Shown here: one piece after another, positions 1 to 6,112 of the stretch
Layout of the letters: each line of letters begins with the position of its first letter
Position numbering within the stretch: the stretch's first letter is position 1
NCBI GenBank assembly: GCA_043784965.1
Contig: JAYVXS010000068.1
Location: 1 to 7,173 of the forward strand
Length of the DNA stretch: 7,173 nucleotides
DNA from: JAYTQQ01 sp043784965
GTDB taxonomy: Bacteria > Bdellovibrionota > Bdellovibrionia > Bdellovibrionales > JAMPXM01
Direction: 5' to 3'
Program-made: the position numbers and the translations under genes
Notes under the pieces: model-generated
Told to the model about the DNA's origin: nothing
The model's database searches: none
Seen by the model: the letters and a program-made list of their open reading frames with translations, nothing else

Positions 1-1449
1 TAGTGCGCGTGCCGCCTGTTTGACAATTGGCGCCGGTCTCCCCATTTGAGCGCCGACTGGTCTTCTGCGTGGAAGTGAAAAGGTAAATGTGCTGCCATGA
101 CCAAGTTGGCTCTCGGCACGTACGGTGCCGCCATGAGCTTCAATGATTGTTTTGACAATTGCAAGGCCGACGCCAGACCCTTGCTCCGCGGTCTCGCGAG
201 CCTGCCAAAAATGATCAAAGAGTTCAGAAATTTTACCTTCTGGAATGCCAGATCCGCTATCTACAACTGATACATAAACAAATTGTTGGTCACTGCGAAC
301 TTTAATGACCACCTTACTGTGTTTTGGGCTAAATTTAATTGCGTTCCCAACCAGATTAGAAAGCACTCTAAGTACTCGTTCGCGATCAAAAAAGGCCAAT
401 GTCGGCGGATTTACTGAATCAAATTGCAGCCGAACATCACGCAGTTTTGCAATTGGCTGTAGCATCAGGCGAGCATCATCTAGAATAATATCAATCGCCA
501 ATTGGTCAAGTCGTAGAGTTAAGCTTCCTTGATCAGCCCTGGCCTGATCACCCATGTCTTTAAGCAATCCTTCAATAACAAGGACTGAGCTATTTATCGA
601 TTGCATCGTATCATTTATTTTGCTCGAAGAATCATTCGTATTTTCTAAGCTCAGCGCATCTTGCACAATCGCCATTAAGGGATCTTTCAAATCTTGAGAG
701 ATAGCGACTAAGATTTCGTCACGTGCCTGAAGGGCCTTTTGGGCTTCTTGATAGAGACGTTCCCGCTCGGCAACTTGGCGATTGCGTTCGCTCACCAATC
801 GAAGAACTAGAAAGAGCATGCCCAAGAAAAGAAATCCAATAGCGCTAGTGAACCAAGTCATCCCTTGTGGGACCTGAGATTCCGCGCCGAGAGCGGCTTC
901 TTTCGCGCGAGCATGAACGCGATCTAGCTCAGCTTTATGAAGGACCACGATTTCATCAAGGGCTCTATTAATATGGGTACGAATCGGAGCCATTTTTGCT
1001 TGATAAAACTGTCCGACTATTTTTGGTTCCGTATGTTTTTCGCGAAACTTCATGGCTTGATCAAAAATTTCTTCTTGCTGTTTCTCTAATAGATTGATGC
1101 TCTTTACGAGCGCCTGTACCTCGGCAAGACTGAACTGCTTTTCAAAGCTGGCCAAGGATTCGAGAAATATTTGTTTCTCTTTTTTTTGTTGTTCTAGAAT
1201 CGCCGTTGAACCAAGCAGAAAGAAGGACCGACTATCATTAATTTGCGATTCAACAATATTGCGCAGATGTTCCACCTCAACCAAAGCGCGGAGATCGGCC
1301 TGGGTGATCGCATTACTTGCGGCAATAGTCTGTCTTAAGTTCACTGCAAATTTCCAGGATGTTAAAATAACACCTACGAAAATAAACAAAAAGGTCAATA
1401 GGACCTTAACCTCGATACTAAAATGTTTCTTCGTTTTATTTTTTGTCAT
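1..1449 (-). CDS. Membrane sensor histidine kinase lacking the H-box histidine (C-terminus beyond window)
   Basis: An open frame of 483 codons runs from ATG at 1449 to the window edge without a stop. GGGG (1455-1458) lies 5 nt upstream of the start. Order of parts: short basic N-terminus; TM helix about 15-35; helical, charged periplasmic region about 36-196 resembling CHASE3/four-helix sensors; TM helix about 198-219; a coiled-coil-like linker with no obvious HAMP; the dimerisation helix near 244-270; and a HATPase domain. The HATPase boxes are complete: N-box NLVGNAIKFSP with N365/N369, G1 box DSGSG (D397), F-box LFDHFWQA and G2 box GSGVGLAIVK (G424-G428). The H-box reads SQDLKDPL, with Gln252 (codon 694-696) where the phospho-accepting His belongs, so ordinary autophosphorylation in cis is not expected. 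The protein should sit in the inner membrane. The catalytic domain ends near residue 460 and about 20 residues follow before the edge, so a short tail or a receiver domain could lie outside. The partner regulator is not visible. Confidence 0.9.
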   Translation of the reverse strand, partial: MTKNKTKKHFSIEVKVLLTFLFIFVGVILTSWKFAVNLRQTIAASNAITQADLRALVEVEHLRNIVESQINDSRSFFLLGSTAILEQQKKEKQIFLESLASFEKQFSLAEVQALVKSINLLEKQQEEIFDQAMKFREKHTEPKIVGQFYQAKMAPIRTHINRALDEIVVLHKAELDRVHARAKEAALGAESQVPQGMTWFTSAIGFLFLGMLFLVLRLVSERNRQVAERERLYQEAQKALQARDEILVAISQDLKDPLMAIVQDALSLENTNDSSSKINDTMQSINSSVLVIEGLLKDMGDQARADQGSLTLRLDQLAIDIILDDARLMLQPIAKLRDVRLQFDSVNPPTLAFFDRERVLRVLSNLVGNAIKFSPKHSKVVIKVRSDQQFVYVSVVDSGSGIPEGKISELFDHFWQARETAEQGSGVGLAIVKTIIEAHGGTVRAESQLGHGSTFTFSLPRRRPVGAQMGRPAPIVKQAARAL

Positions 1450-1600
1450 ATAGACCCCATATCAACTACGAGACACCTCAGCAATAGAAAAAATGCGAGA
1501 GTGTCTTGAGTTGCTTCTGAGGAACATTTTTCTTAAAATTCCTTATTTTTTAGTAGAAATTACCCAGGCCGCAGAGCGGCACGGCTGAGCGCGCAAAACA

Positions 1601-1876
1601 CTATGATATTTTAGGATGAACGATAAACTCTAAAGTCTTCGCAATCACTAGCTCGCTTCGCAGAATGCGATTATGGCCTAAATTTTCGGTTTCGAAAATC
1701 GCCGAGTGGGGTATAAGCTTATGAAGCTCTGTTGTTCGCGAAAATGGATTCACTTGATCAAGTCGGTCATGAATAAATAAGATCTGGTGCTTTTCTAACT
1801 CCTGGTATTTAAAGCCGGAAGCTTGTTCTAAGGTTAAATGGCCGTCACTTTCGATGTCCTTTACAATGCTGTTCAT
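1601..1876 (-). pseudogene. C-terminal remnant of an alpha/beta hydrolase
   Basis: The 91-codon frame matches only the end of an alpha/beta-fold hydrolase. IHDRLDQVNPF (about residues 35-45) corresponds to the strand and loop carrying the acidic triad residue. LGHNRILRSE (about 66-75) corresponds to the loop with the catalytic His; related proteins typically read GLGHRRILRD here. The N-terminal roughly 200 residues, with the oxyanion region and the GxSxG nucleophile elbow, are absent. Upstream the frame stays open only 12 more codons, to a TGA at 1913-1915. The fragment cannot be a working hydrolase. It lies 29 nt after the end of another C-terminal fragment on the same strand, which suggests successive deletions. 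The ATG at 1876 has at best a weak AGG nearby, so expression is doubtful. The family assignment rests on recognised motifs, not a search. Confidence 0.65.
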
Positions 1877-1905
1877 GACCTTTTTCGAAATGCCTGTTTG
1901 CTTGC

Positions 1906-2121
1906 TTAAATTTCAATTCTACGATCCGGTATGACCCACATCAAAGCCACCAGGACATATAAAATGTAGGCTAGGTTGGGCAGCCAAAAAGCCGTCACCA
2001 CTCCAATTATGTAAAGTAAGAGTGAGAGTCGGCCTTTCAAGTCCTTACCTAAAGCGGTTGCCAATGTAGAGTTCGAACCGTGATGCGCGACCAATTGTTT
2101 GGCAAGGATCGTGTTGATCAA
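1906..2121 (-). pseudogene. C-terminal remnant of a TMEM175-family (DUF1211) membrane protein
   Basis: The 71-residue frame can start only at TTG 2121; an in-frame TAG lies immediately upstream (2122-2124), and no Shine-Dalgarno sequence is visible. The text resembles the end of bacterial TMEM175/DUF1211 potassium-channel-like proteins: a GKDLKGRLS segment (about residues 25-33), one hydrophobic helix (about 34-47), a second (about 50-64) and the terminal WVIPDRRIE signature. Full-length relatives are about 200 residues with an N-terminal FSDG-type pore signature. No continuation of such a protein is seen in any minus-strand frame of 2122-2453, where stops are frequent. I read this as a deleted gene's tail and not as a small membrane protein, although a two-helix hairpin could in principle be made. 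Confidence 0.55.
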
Positions 2122-2453
2122 CTAGCAGCCAATGTATATATACTGACCCACCCATAACCGGGACCGAAACCGAAAAACTGAAATCGGTAGCGGCTGCCCC
2201 GAAACTGCTTCTAGATTGCACTACCTAACTGGACCAACAAAAAAAGCATAGGGCCTATGCGAGTGATCATTTTTCAAAATTCATGGCCAGAATCGTCACT
2301 GGGTAAAAAATTGTCACCGGTCCGGTCATCATCTTCAATTTAACACGATTTGAACTGTCAAACTTTTGGCCGCCTCTTTGCTTATGAAAAAGTTTCAAAG
2401 TCATGGTCCGTTTTGAGCGGTGAAGCTTTCTAAAATAAGAATTTGGAGTCTTT
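2122..2453. other. Intergenic region, about 330 bp, with two short palindromes
   Basis: No credible coding sequence is seen on either strand; minus-strand frames carry frequent stops. It contains a 15-bp palindrome at 2246-2260 beside an A-run (2240-2245), listed separately. It also contains an 11-bp palindrome ACCGG-T-CCGGT at 2316-2326, which could be an operator half-site pair or a chance match. The promoter of the gene at 2454 must lie here or upstream; TAAAAT at 2431-2436 could serve as a -10 box, but no good -35 box is correctly spaced, so I do not call it. Confidence 0.6.
2246..2260 (-). terminator. Terminator-like hairpin read on the minus strand
   Basis: GCATAGG and CCTATGC form a perfect inverted repeat around a single centre base. 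In practice this gives a 6-bp stem with a 3-nt loop. Read on the minus strand, the stem is followed directly by a run of T residues (A-run ending at 2245 on the plus strand), the layout of an intrinsic terminator. It would stop transcripts heading left into the gene remnants, for example antisense transcription from the 2454 gene. The stem is short and AT-rich, so an operator role is an alternative. Confidence 0.35.
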
Positions 2454-4955
2454 ATGAGAATATTTTCTAGAACTCTTTCGGTTTTTTTAGTTCTGCTCCT
2501 CGCTTTCTCTGGCGTTGGCTCCGCTCAGTCCCGTACAAGGATTGCACCTGAGAGTTGGGAGTACAATCCGGGCCCAGATCCAACTACTTCTCTAGGTCGA
2601 ATGCTTATCGATATCTATGCAGAGCAGCCAGAGTATATGTTGATGGCTGATCAATTGCTGGAAGATCAAAAGTTTCGCTATATATTTGGGTTGATGATGA
2701 CCCGCACTTATTTTGATTTCAATGCTGTGAAGGTTCTTTTTATCGGTCAAGATGCCACCCATATTGCAGAAGCTGCAAAACAACCAGGAACTTCTGGCTT
2801 CGGGGCCCGAGTTCAAAGTATCGGCAATTATTTTGGCGTCGATCAAAGTGTAGCGACAACAAATGATTTTTTTTCGACAATCAAGGGTCAGTACGGATCA
2901 TTTGATCATGTATATGTTGAAAAAGATAAAGGTGGATCTTGGCAAATCCATCAATCCGCTTATGTTGATAATGAATTGTGGTTAATGACGAATGGACGCG
3001 ACAGTGAAATTTTAATCAAGCGTGAGTTATTCTGGGAGTGGATGATCAAAAATAATCCCGAGTCCCTCAAGTTGATGATTATGTTTGGCGGTGCCGCTCG
3101 TGATGGATGGGCTGAATTCCTCATTGGTCGTGGCGCCAAAATTGGAACCAAATTCAATGCCGAACGTTTACAGAATATTCGCGTGCCCGAGACTAACCTA
3201 GTAAGTGCAGGTGGCAACAATGAGTTTCCGGTTCCTCTCAATAAAGAAGGTAAAGACATTTACGAAATCTTGCTCGGAAAAAAGCCTAACTATAAAACTC
3301 CCGAAGGCCAAGCCGAAGCGGTTAAGGCGTTGCGCGATGCCGGCCAAAAAGGAATCGATATGATGGTATTTACCAATGGCGGAATCAAGGGTAGCGGCAT
3401 TGTCAATGCGGCTCAACTCGGTGGTTACGACCTTGAAAATGTCGAAATCAACGGTCAAAAAACAAATTCGATCAAAGGACTCGTGCTTTCTGACGGTACG
3501 ATTGTGAAAGATCATATTGGATTTACCATGTCCTCTCATCCGAGTTCTCTTAGTAAAATGGAGCCTGCAGCGGCTTCAGCGGCACTCAAAAAATCTTTCG
3601 AGCGTCTTTTGAATCTGAAAAAATTGGGCTGGAGGGTTCCGCCCGATCTAGATCAAAATGGTAAACTCCGCCGCAATTCTTGGGACGAGGGTATCGATTA
3701 CGAATATGGGCGTGCCGATATTCGTGCCGGCTATTTTGAGTTTGGCGCTCCCGATGATAGACGAGTTTCACGCGCCGACGCCAGTCGACTCGATGCTCAA
3801 ACAATTGTTGCTGGTTCTCGTGACCGAGTTGATTTTGACCGAACAGTTCTTGCTCAAGTGAAGAAGGCCATGCCTTCAAGTCCAAAGGATCCCAATGATC
3901 TTTGGTCCGTGCGCCCTCGCCAAAAAGCCGCGCGCTATATTTTTGATCGAGGCCCTGGGGTCGAGATAGCTCAGCTTTTGATGAGTCAATTGGATCGAGA
4001 TTTAATCTTTGAACCAAAGCCGGGAATGAAAGTGATGGATAAATCAGGGAGAAATGACATCACCTTTGAAACCAATGGAATCGATGCCTATTATACAAAG
4101 ACTCATCCAGGCACGGGATTTTTTGGTTTGCATCGTGGAAGTTTTCAGAATGCTAAGGTGCTAATATTGGCGGATCCTCACGGCCTCGACGATTGGAATA
4201 CTTCGCGGGCACTCACCGGCGCTCGTGGCCAGCACCTAAATGCTTTAATGAATGATCTTGGCTTTGGCGATGATTATCTTGTTGTGAAGACGGTTCCCGT
4301 TGGTATGGATGGAGCAACTGCAGAAGAGTGGGAAATTCTTCGGCAGCGTACTGAAGGATATCGCGAGGTCGCTATCAAGGCAGCGTTGAGCTCGGGTAAG
4401 ATTGAAATGATTTTCACAGATGGCGAAATTGCCAAACTTGAGATGCAAAGAATCCTCAAAAAAATTGAAGCTACACAGGTCAGAGTTGTAAGTATTCAGC
4501 GCGAGGGAATGGATCCAGCTTCAGGGATCATCAAAGCTGGTCAGGAAGTAAATCCCAAAGCAAAGTTTTCAGGTTCAATGCGTGATATTTCACGGGCACA
4601 TCTTCCATGGTGGGCACGGATTTGGGAAGGCACTAGTGGAGATCGCGTCATTGACGCCAAGGGCAAGTATCGAGGTGGTGTACGCGCCTTGGTAGCTCCT
4701 GATTGGGTAGTAAAACAAGTTGTTACACCTTCGCCCCTGGTCGCGAAATCGATTTCTCTTTTACGAAAGTTAATGGAGTCTCTGGGACTTCGTATTGAGA
4801 CTCAGTCTATTCCTGATTATCTTGCTGAAAATCGAAAGGACGGAAGAATCGATCGGATCATTGATGATTCAAAGTCATCGAAGCCTCGCGATGATCTACG
4901 AAAGCCTATGCCAAAGCCAACGATTGGAAGCTGCCGTGATTTGTTTGCCAGTTAG
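2454..4955 (+). CDS. Exported protein with two divergent uracil-DNA-glycosylase-like modules
   Basis: The start is well supported: GGAG (2445-2448) lies 5 nt before ATG. Residues 1-25 are a Sec-type signal peptide (basic start, LLLAF-rich core, likely cut after SAQ or GSA), and there is no further TM helix. Module 1: VLFIGQDATH (94-103) parallels the UDG motif VVILGQDPYH, with D100 in the place of the catalytic Asp. A TSGFGARVQSIGNYFG stretch (113-128) follows, then a strand LKLMIMFGGAA (205-215), and SHPSSLS (361-367) parallels HPSPLS with H362. The spacing between the two motifs is about 260 residues, roughly twice that of family-1 UDG, so insertions are present. Module 2: AKVLILADPHG (567-577), ALTGARGQHLNALMNDLGFG (586-605) and a strand LVVKTVP, reminiscent of the GRPFVGRAGQLL region of family-4/5 UDGs, but without a clear second motif. 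The charged C-terminus (from about 795) looks unstructured. Activity is unproven. An exported nuclease follows 106 nt downstream, suggesting a joint extracytoplasmic role in nucleic-acid breakdown. Confidence 0.6.
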   Translation: MRIFSRTLSVFLVLLLAFSGVGSAQSRTRIAPESWEYNPGPDPTTSLGRMLIDIYAEQPEYMLMADQLLEDQKFRYIFGLMMTRTYFDFNAVKVLFIGQDATHIAEAAKQPGTSGFGARVQSIGNYFGVDQSVATTNDFFSTIKGQYGSFDHVYVEKDKGGSWQIHQSAYVDNELWLMTNGRDSEILIKRELFWEWMIKNNPESLKLMIMFGGAARDGWAEFLIGRGAKIGTKFNAERLQNIRVPETNLVSAGGNNEFPVPLNKEGKDIYEILLGKKPNYKTPEGQAEAVKALRDAGQKGIDMMVFTNGGIKGSGIVNAAQLGGYDLENVEINGQKTNSIKGLVLSDGTIVKDHIGFTMSSHPSSLSKMEPAAASAALKKSFERLLNLKKLGWRVPPDLDQNGKLRRNSWDEGIDYEYGRADIRAGYFEFGAPDDRRVSRADASRLDAQTIVAGSRDRVDFDRTVLAQVKKAMPSSPKDPNDLWSVRPRQKAARYIFDRGPGVEIAQLLMSQLDRDLIFEPKPGMKVMDKSGRNDITFETNGIDAYYTKTHPGTGFFGLHRGSFQNAKVLILADPHGLDDWNTSRALTGARGQHLNALMNDLGFGDDYLVVKTVPVGMDGATAEEWEILRQRTEGYREVAIKAALSSGKIEMIFTDGEIAKLEMQRILKKIEATQVRVVSIQREGMDPASGIIKAGQEVNPKAKFSGSMRDISRAHLPWWARIWEGTSGDRVIDAKGKYRGGVRALVAPDWVVKQVVTPSPLVAKSISLLRKLMESLGLRIETQSIPDYLAENRKDGRIDRIIDDSKSSKPRDDLRKPMPKPTIGSCRDLFAS

Positions 4956-5002
4956 TTTGCCAGTTAGTTTGCCAGGTAATTTACTAGGTAATTTGCTGGG
5001 AG
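4943..5002 (+). repeat. 12-bp tandem repeat, five units, across the stop codon of the UDG-like gene
   Basis: The units begin at 4943, 4955, 4967, 4979 and 4991. The first two are GTTTGCCAGTTA, followed by the variants GTTTGCCAGGTA and ATTTACTAGGTA and a partial ATTTGCTGGG. The period is a multiple of three, so the frame of the upstream gene meets four stops in a row: TAG 4953, TAG 4965, TAA 4977 and TAA 4989. Unit decay increases left to right. Replication slippage is the likely origin. Confidence 0.9.
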
Positions 5003-5047
5003 GATGTCATTTCAAGCAAGTTTTGGTTGCCAAATTGACCAAGCTTG
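4998..5047 (+). promoter_or_regulatory. Possible leader of the S1/P1 nuclease gene: isolated SD-like motif and imperfect hairpin
   Basis: GGGAGG at 4998-5003 is the strongest Shine-Dalgarno-like sequence between the two exported-protein genes, yet it lies 58 nt before the nuclease ATG. Downstream, CAAG..TTGGT (5017-5027) can pair with ACCAA..CTTG (5038-5047) to form a 9-pair stem with a small internal loop and a 10-nt apical loop. No good ribosome binding site sits directly before ATG 5062. Whether this is a translational control element or chance is not settled by the sequence. Confidence 0.25.
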
Positions 5048-5061
5048 TTTGCAATGGCTGC

Positions 5062-5961
5062 ATGAAAACACTCGCTTCGGTCATGCTTATTAGCCTTTTT
5101 TCAATTCAATCCTTTGCCTGGGGGCCCATTGGTCACCGCACCGTTGGTTTGATCGCCGATGCGACTTTGACCCCGACGGCAAAGGCCGGCGTCCAACAAC
5201 TGCTTGGGAGAGAAAATCTCGCTGACGTAGCAAACTGGGCGGACTCTCTCAAATCCGGGACTACATACGCACAAGCGATCTGGTATCATTTTGAAAAGAT
5301 CGAAGATAATGTGGCCTTCATTCCACACTTAAAATCTTTATCTGAGGAGCAACGAGAAAAGGGCGGAATGATAACTGCAATTTTGGTCGCCTACGATAAT
5401 TTAAAAAATGCGAAAATTTCTTTAAAAGAAAAGTCAGATTCTTTAAAGTTTCTAGTTCATTTTATGGGCGATCTTCATCAGCCATTTCATTCTGGTCGCC
5501 CTGCAGATAATGGTGGAGTGAAGATCCCGGTCACTTGGTTTGGCGTTCCGATGAGCCTACATGGCGTTTGGGACTACGGCATGATCTTTAGTGGCCATGC
5601 CGATATCTTAAATTCAAATCAGCCTTTAGAAACTGCAAGCTTAGCATATGGAAATTATTTGACCCGTATAAATCAAAAGAAGCCCGTGGAAGTCGGATTT
5701 GATTTAGAGCGCTGGCTTTATGAGTCCATGATGTTGCGAACAGCTGGTTATGATCTCATCTATAATACCGATCAACAGAAGTATCAGGCGCTGCATATTG
5801 GTGAGATTGACCGTCGAGTTTATGAGGCCGGTATTCGTCTTGGGTATTTAGTGAATTTAATTTTTGTCGAAAAACCGGTTCCACCTGTCGCTCTTAATTT
5901 TTGGCAAAAGGTGACGGAAGTACTTGGCAACCTTCGACAACTGATCAGTCTGCGTCCATAA
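5062..5961 (+). CDS. Exported S1/P1-family zinc-dependent nuclease
   Basis: This 299-residue protein belongs to the S1/P1 nuclease family, tri-zinc phosphodiesterases that cut single-stranded DNA and RNA and often act as 3'-nucleotidases. The ATG at 5062 is chosen because it gives a textbook signal peptide (residues 1-19, ending SFA). Cleavage then exposes Trp20, whose free amino group is a zinc ligand in this family. All nine expected ligands are present: W20, H25 (WGPIGH), D61 (WAD), H76, H133 and D137 (HFMGD), H143 (HQPFH), H167 and D171 (LHGVWD), with spacings close to P1 nuclease. Size fits the family. The frame is open upstream to ATG 4795, but those 89 codons overlap the preceding gene and would bury the signal peptide. 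The mature enzyme should act in the periplasm or outside the cell. It lies 106 nt after the UDG-like gene and may be co-transcribed with it. No clear Shine-Dalgarno sequence precedes this start. Confidence 0.93.
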   Translation: MKTLASVMLISLFSIQSFAWGPIGHRTVGLIADATLTPTAKAGVQQLLGRENLADVANWADSLKSGTTYAQAIWYHFEKIEDNVAFIPHLKSLSEEQREKGGMITAILVAYDNLKNAKISLKEKSDSLKFLVHFMGDLHQPFHSGRPADNGGVKIPVTWFGVPMSLHGVWDYGMIFSGHADILNSNQPLETASLAYGNYLTRINQKKPVEVGFDLERWLYESMMLRTAGYDLIYNTDQQKYQALHIGEIDRRVYEAGIRLGYLVNLIFVEKPVPPVALNFWQKVTEVLGNLRQLISLRP

Positions 5962-5991
5962 ATAGCCCGTAAATAGCCCTTAAATAGCCCG
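5959..5991 (+). repeat. 11-bp tandem repeat, three units, starting at the nuclease stop codon
   Basis: TAAATAGCCCG (5959-5969), TAAATAGCCCT (5970-5980) and TAAATAGCCCG (5981-5991) stand head to tail, and the next bases begin another TAA. The first TAA is the stop of the S1/P1 nuclease. With an 11-bp period the repeated TAA falls in all three forward frames, and each unit also contains TAG. The array ends at the junction with the MNIO gene remnant, so it marks a recombination or slippage point. Confidence 0.9.
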
Positions 5992-6112
5992 TAACAAGTG
6001 GGATGCAAAAATTCCCGACTTCCCTATTTTAGAAGCAGAAGTCATGAAAGCCAAAGAAATCATTCGACAAGAAATGGAGGCCCCACGTGAACAACTCACC
6101 AGCTTTGCGTGA
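5984..6112 (+). pseudogene. C-terminal remnant of an MNIO (DUF692) RiPP-modifying enzyme
   Basis: This frame opens after the TAA in the last 11-bp repeat unit. From 5999 it reads WDAKIPDFPILEAEVMKAKE, then about 17 further residues to TGA 6110-6112. MNIO/DUF692 proteins (BufB/HvfB type, iron-dependent oxidases that modify Cys of ribosomal peptides) characteristically end with EWD-x-x-IP-x-x-x-x-L-x-x-E-A. The match in motif, position and gene order is good: the frame overlaps the following DUF2063 gene by 26 nt, as is common for this enzyme-partner pair. The TIM-barrel with all metal-binding residues, about 240 codons, is missing; the sequence changes at the repeat array into the nuclease gene. 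It is non-functional. An internal ATG (6044) could give a 22-residue peptide but has no reason to be a gene. Confidence 0.6.
6076..6080 (+). promoter_or_regulatory. Strong ribosome binding site that fixes the GTG start at 6087
   Basis: GGAGG lies 6 nt before GTG 6087, inside the MNIO remnant. No ATG at the correct spacing is in frame, so this site decides the start of the DUF2063 gene. Confidence 0.75.

Noticed and set aside
1094..1453. 119-codon plus-strand frame
   Set aside because: It lies opposite the N-terminal part of the histidine kinase, whose minus-strand frame is continuous and full of recognisable motifs.
1568..1580. GC-rich hairpin GCCGC-AGA-GCGGC between the kinase and the hydrolase remnant
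   Set aside because: A 5-bp stem with no T-run following on either strand is not enough for a terminator call.
2387..2416. Tiny plus-strand ORF upstream of the UDG-like gene (starts MKKFQ)
   Set aside because: It is under a dozen codons with no Shine-Dalgarno sequence and no attenuator-like structure after it.
3586..4017. 143-codon minus-strand frame inside the UDG-like gene
   Set aside because: It has low-complexity, charged composition with no domain and no ribosome binding site, and is best explained as an antisense shadow of the long gene.
4943..5002. CRISPR-like or regulatory iteron array
   Set aside because: The 12-bp units are directly adjacent without spacers and degrade in order, consistent with simple slippage.
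4795..5061. 89-codon N-terminal extension of the nuclease frame starting at ATG 4795
   Set aside because: It overlaps 161 bases of the UDG-like gene, is largely repeat-derived (LPVS-type tetrapeptides), and would place the clear signal peptide in the middle of the protein.
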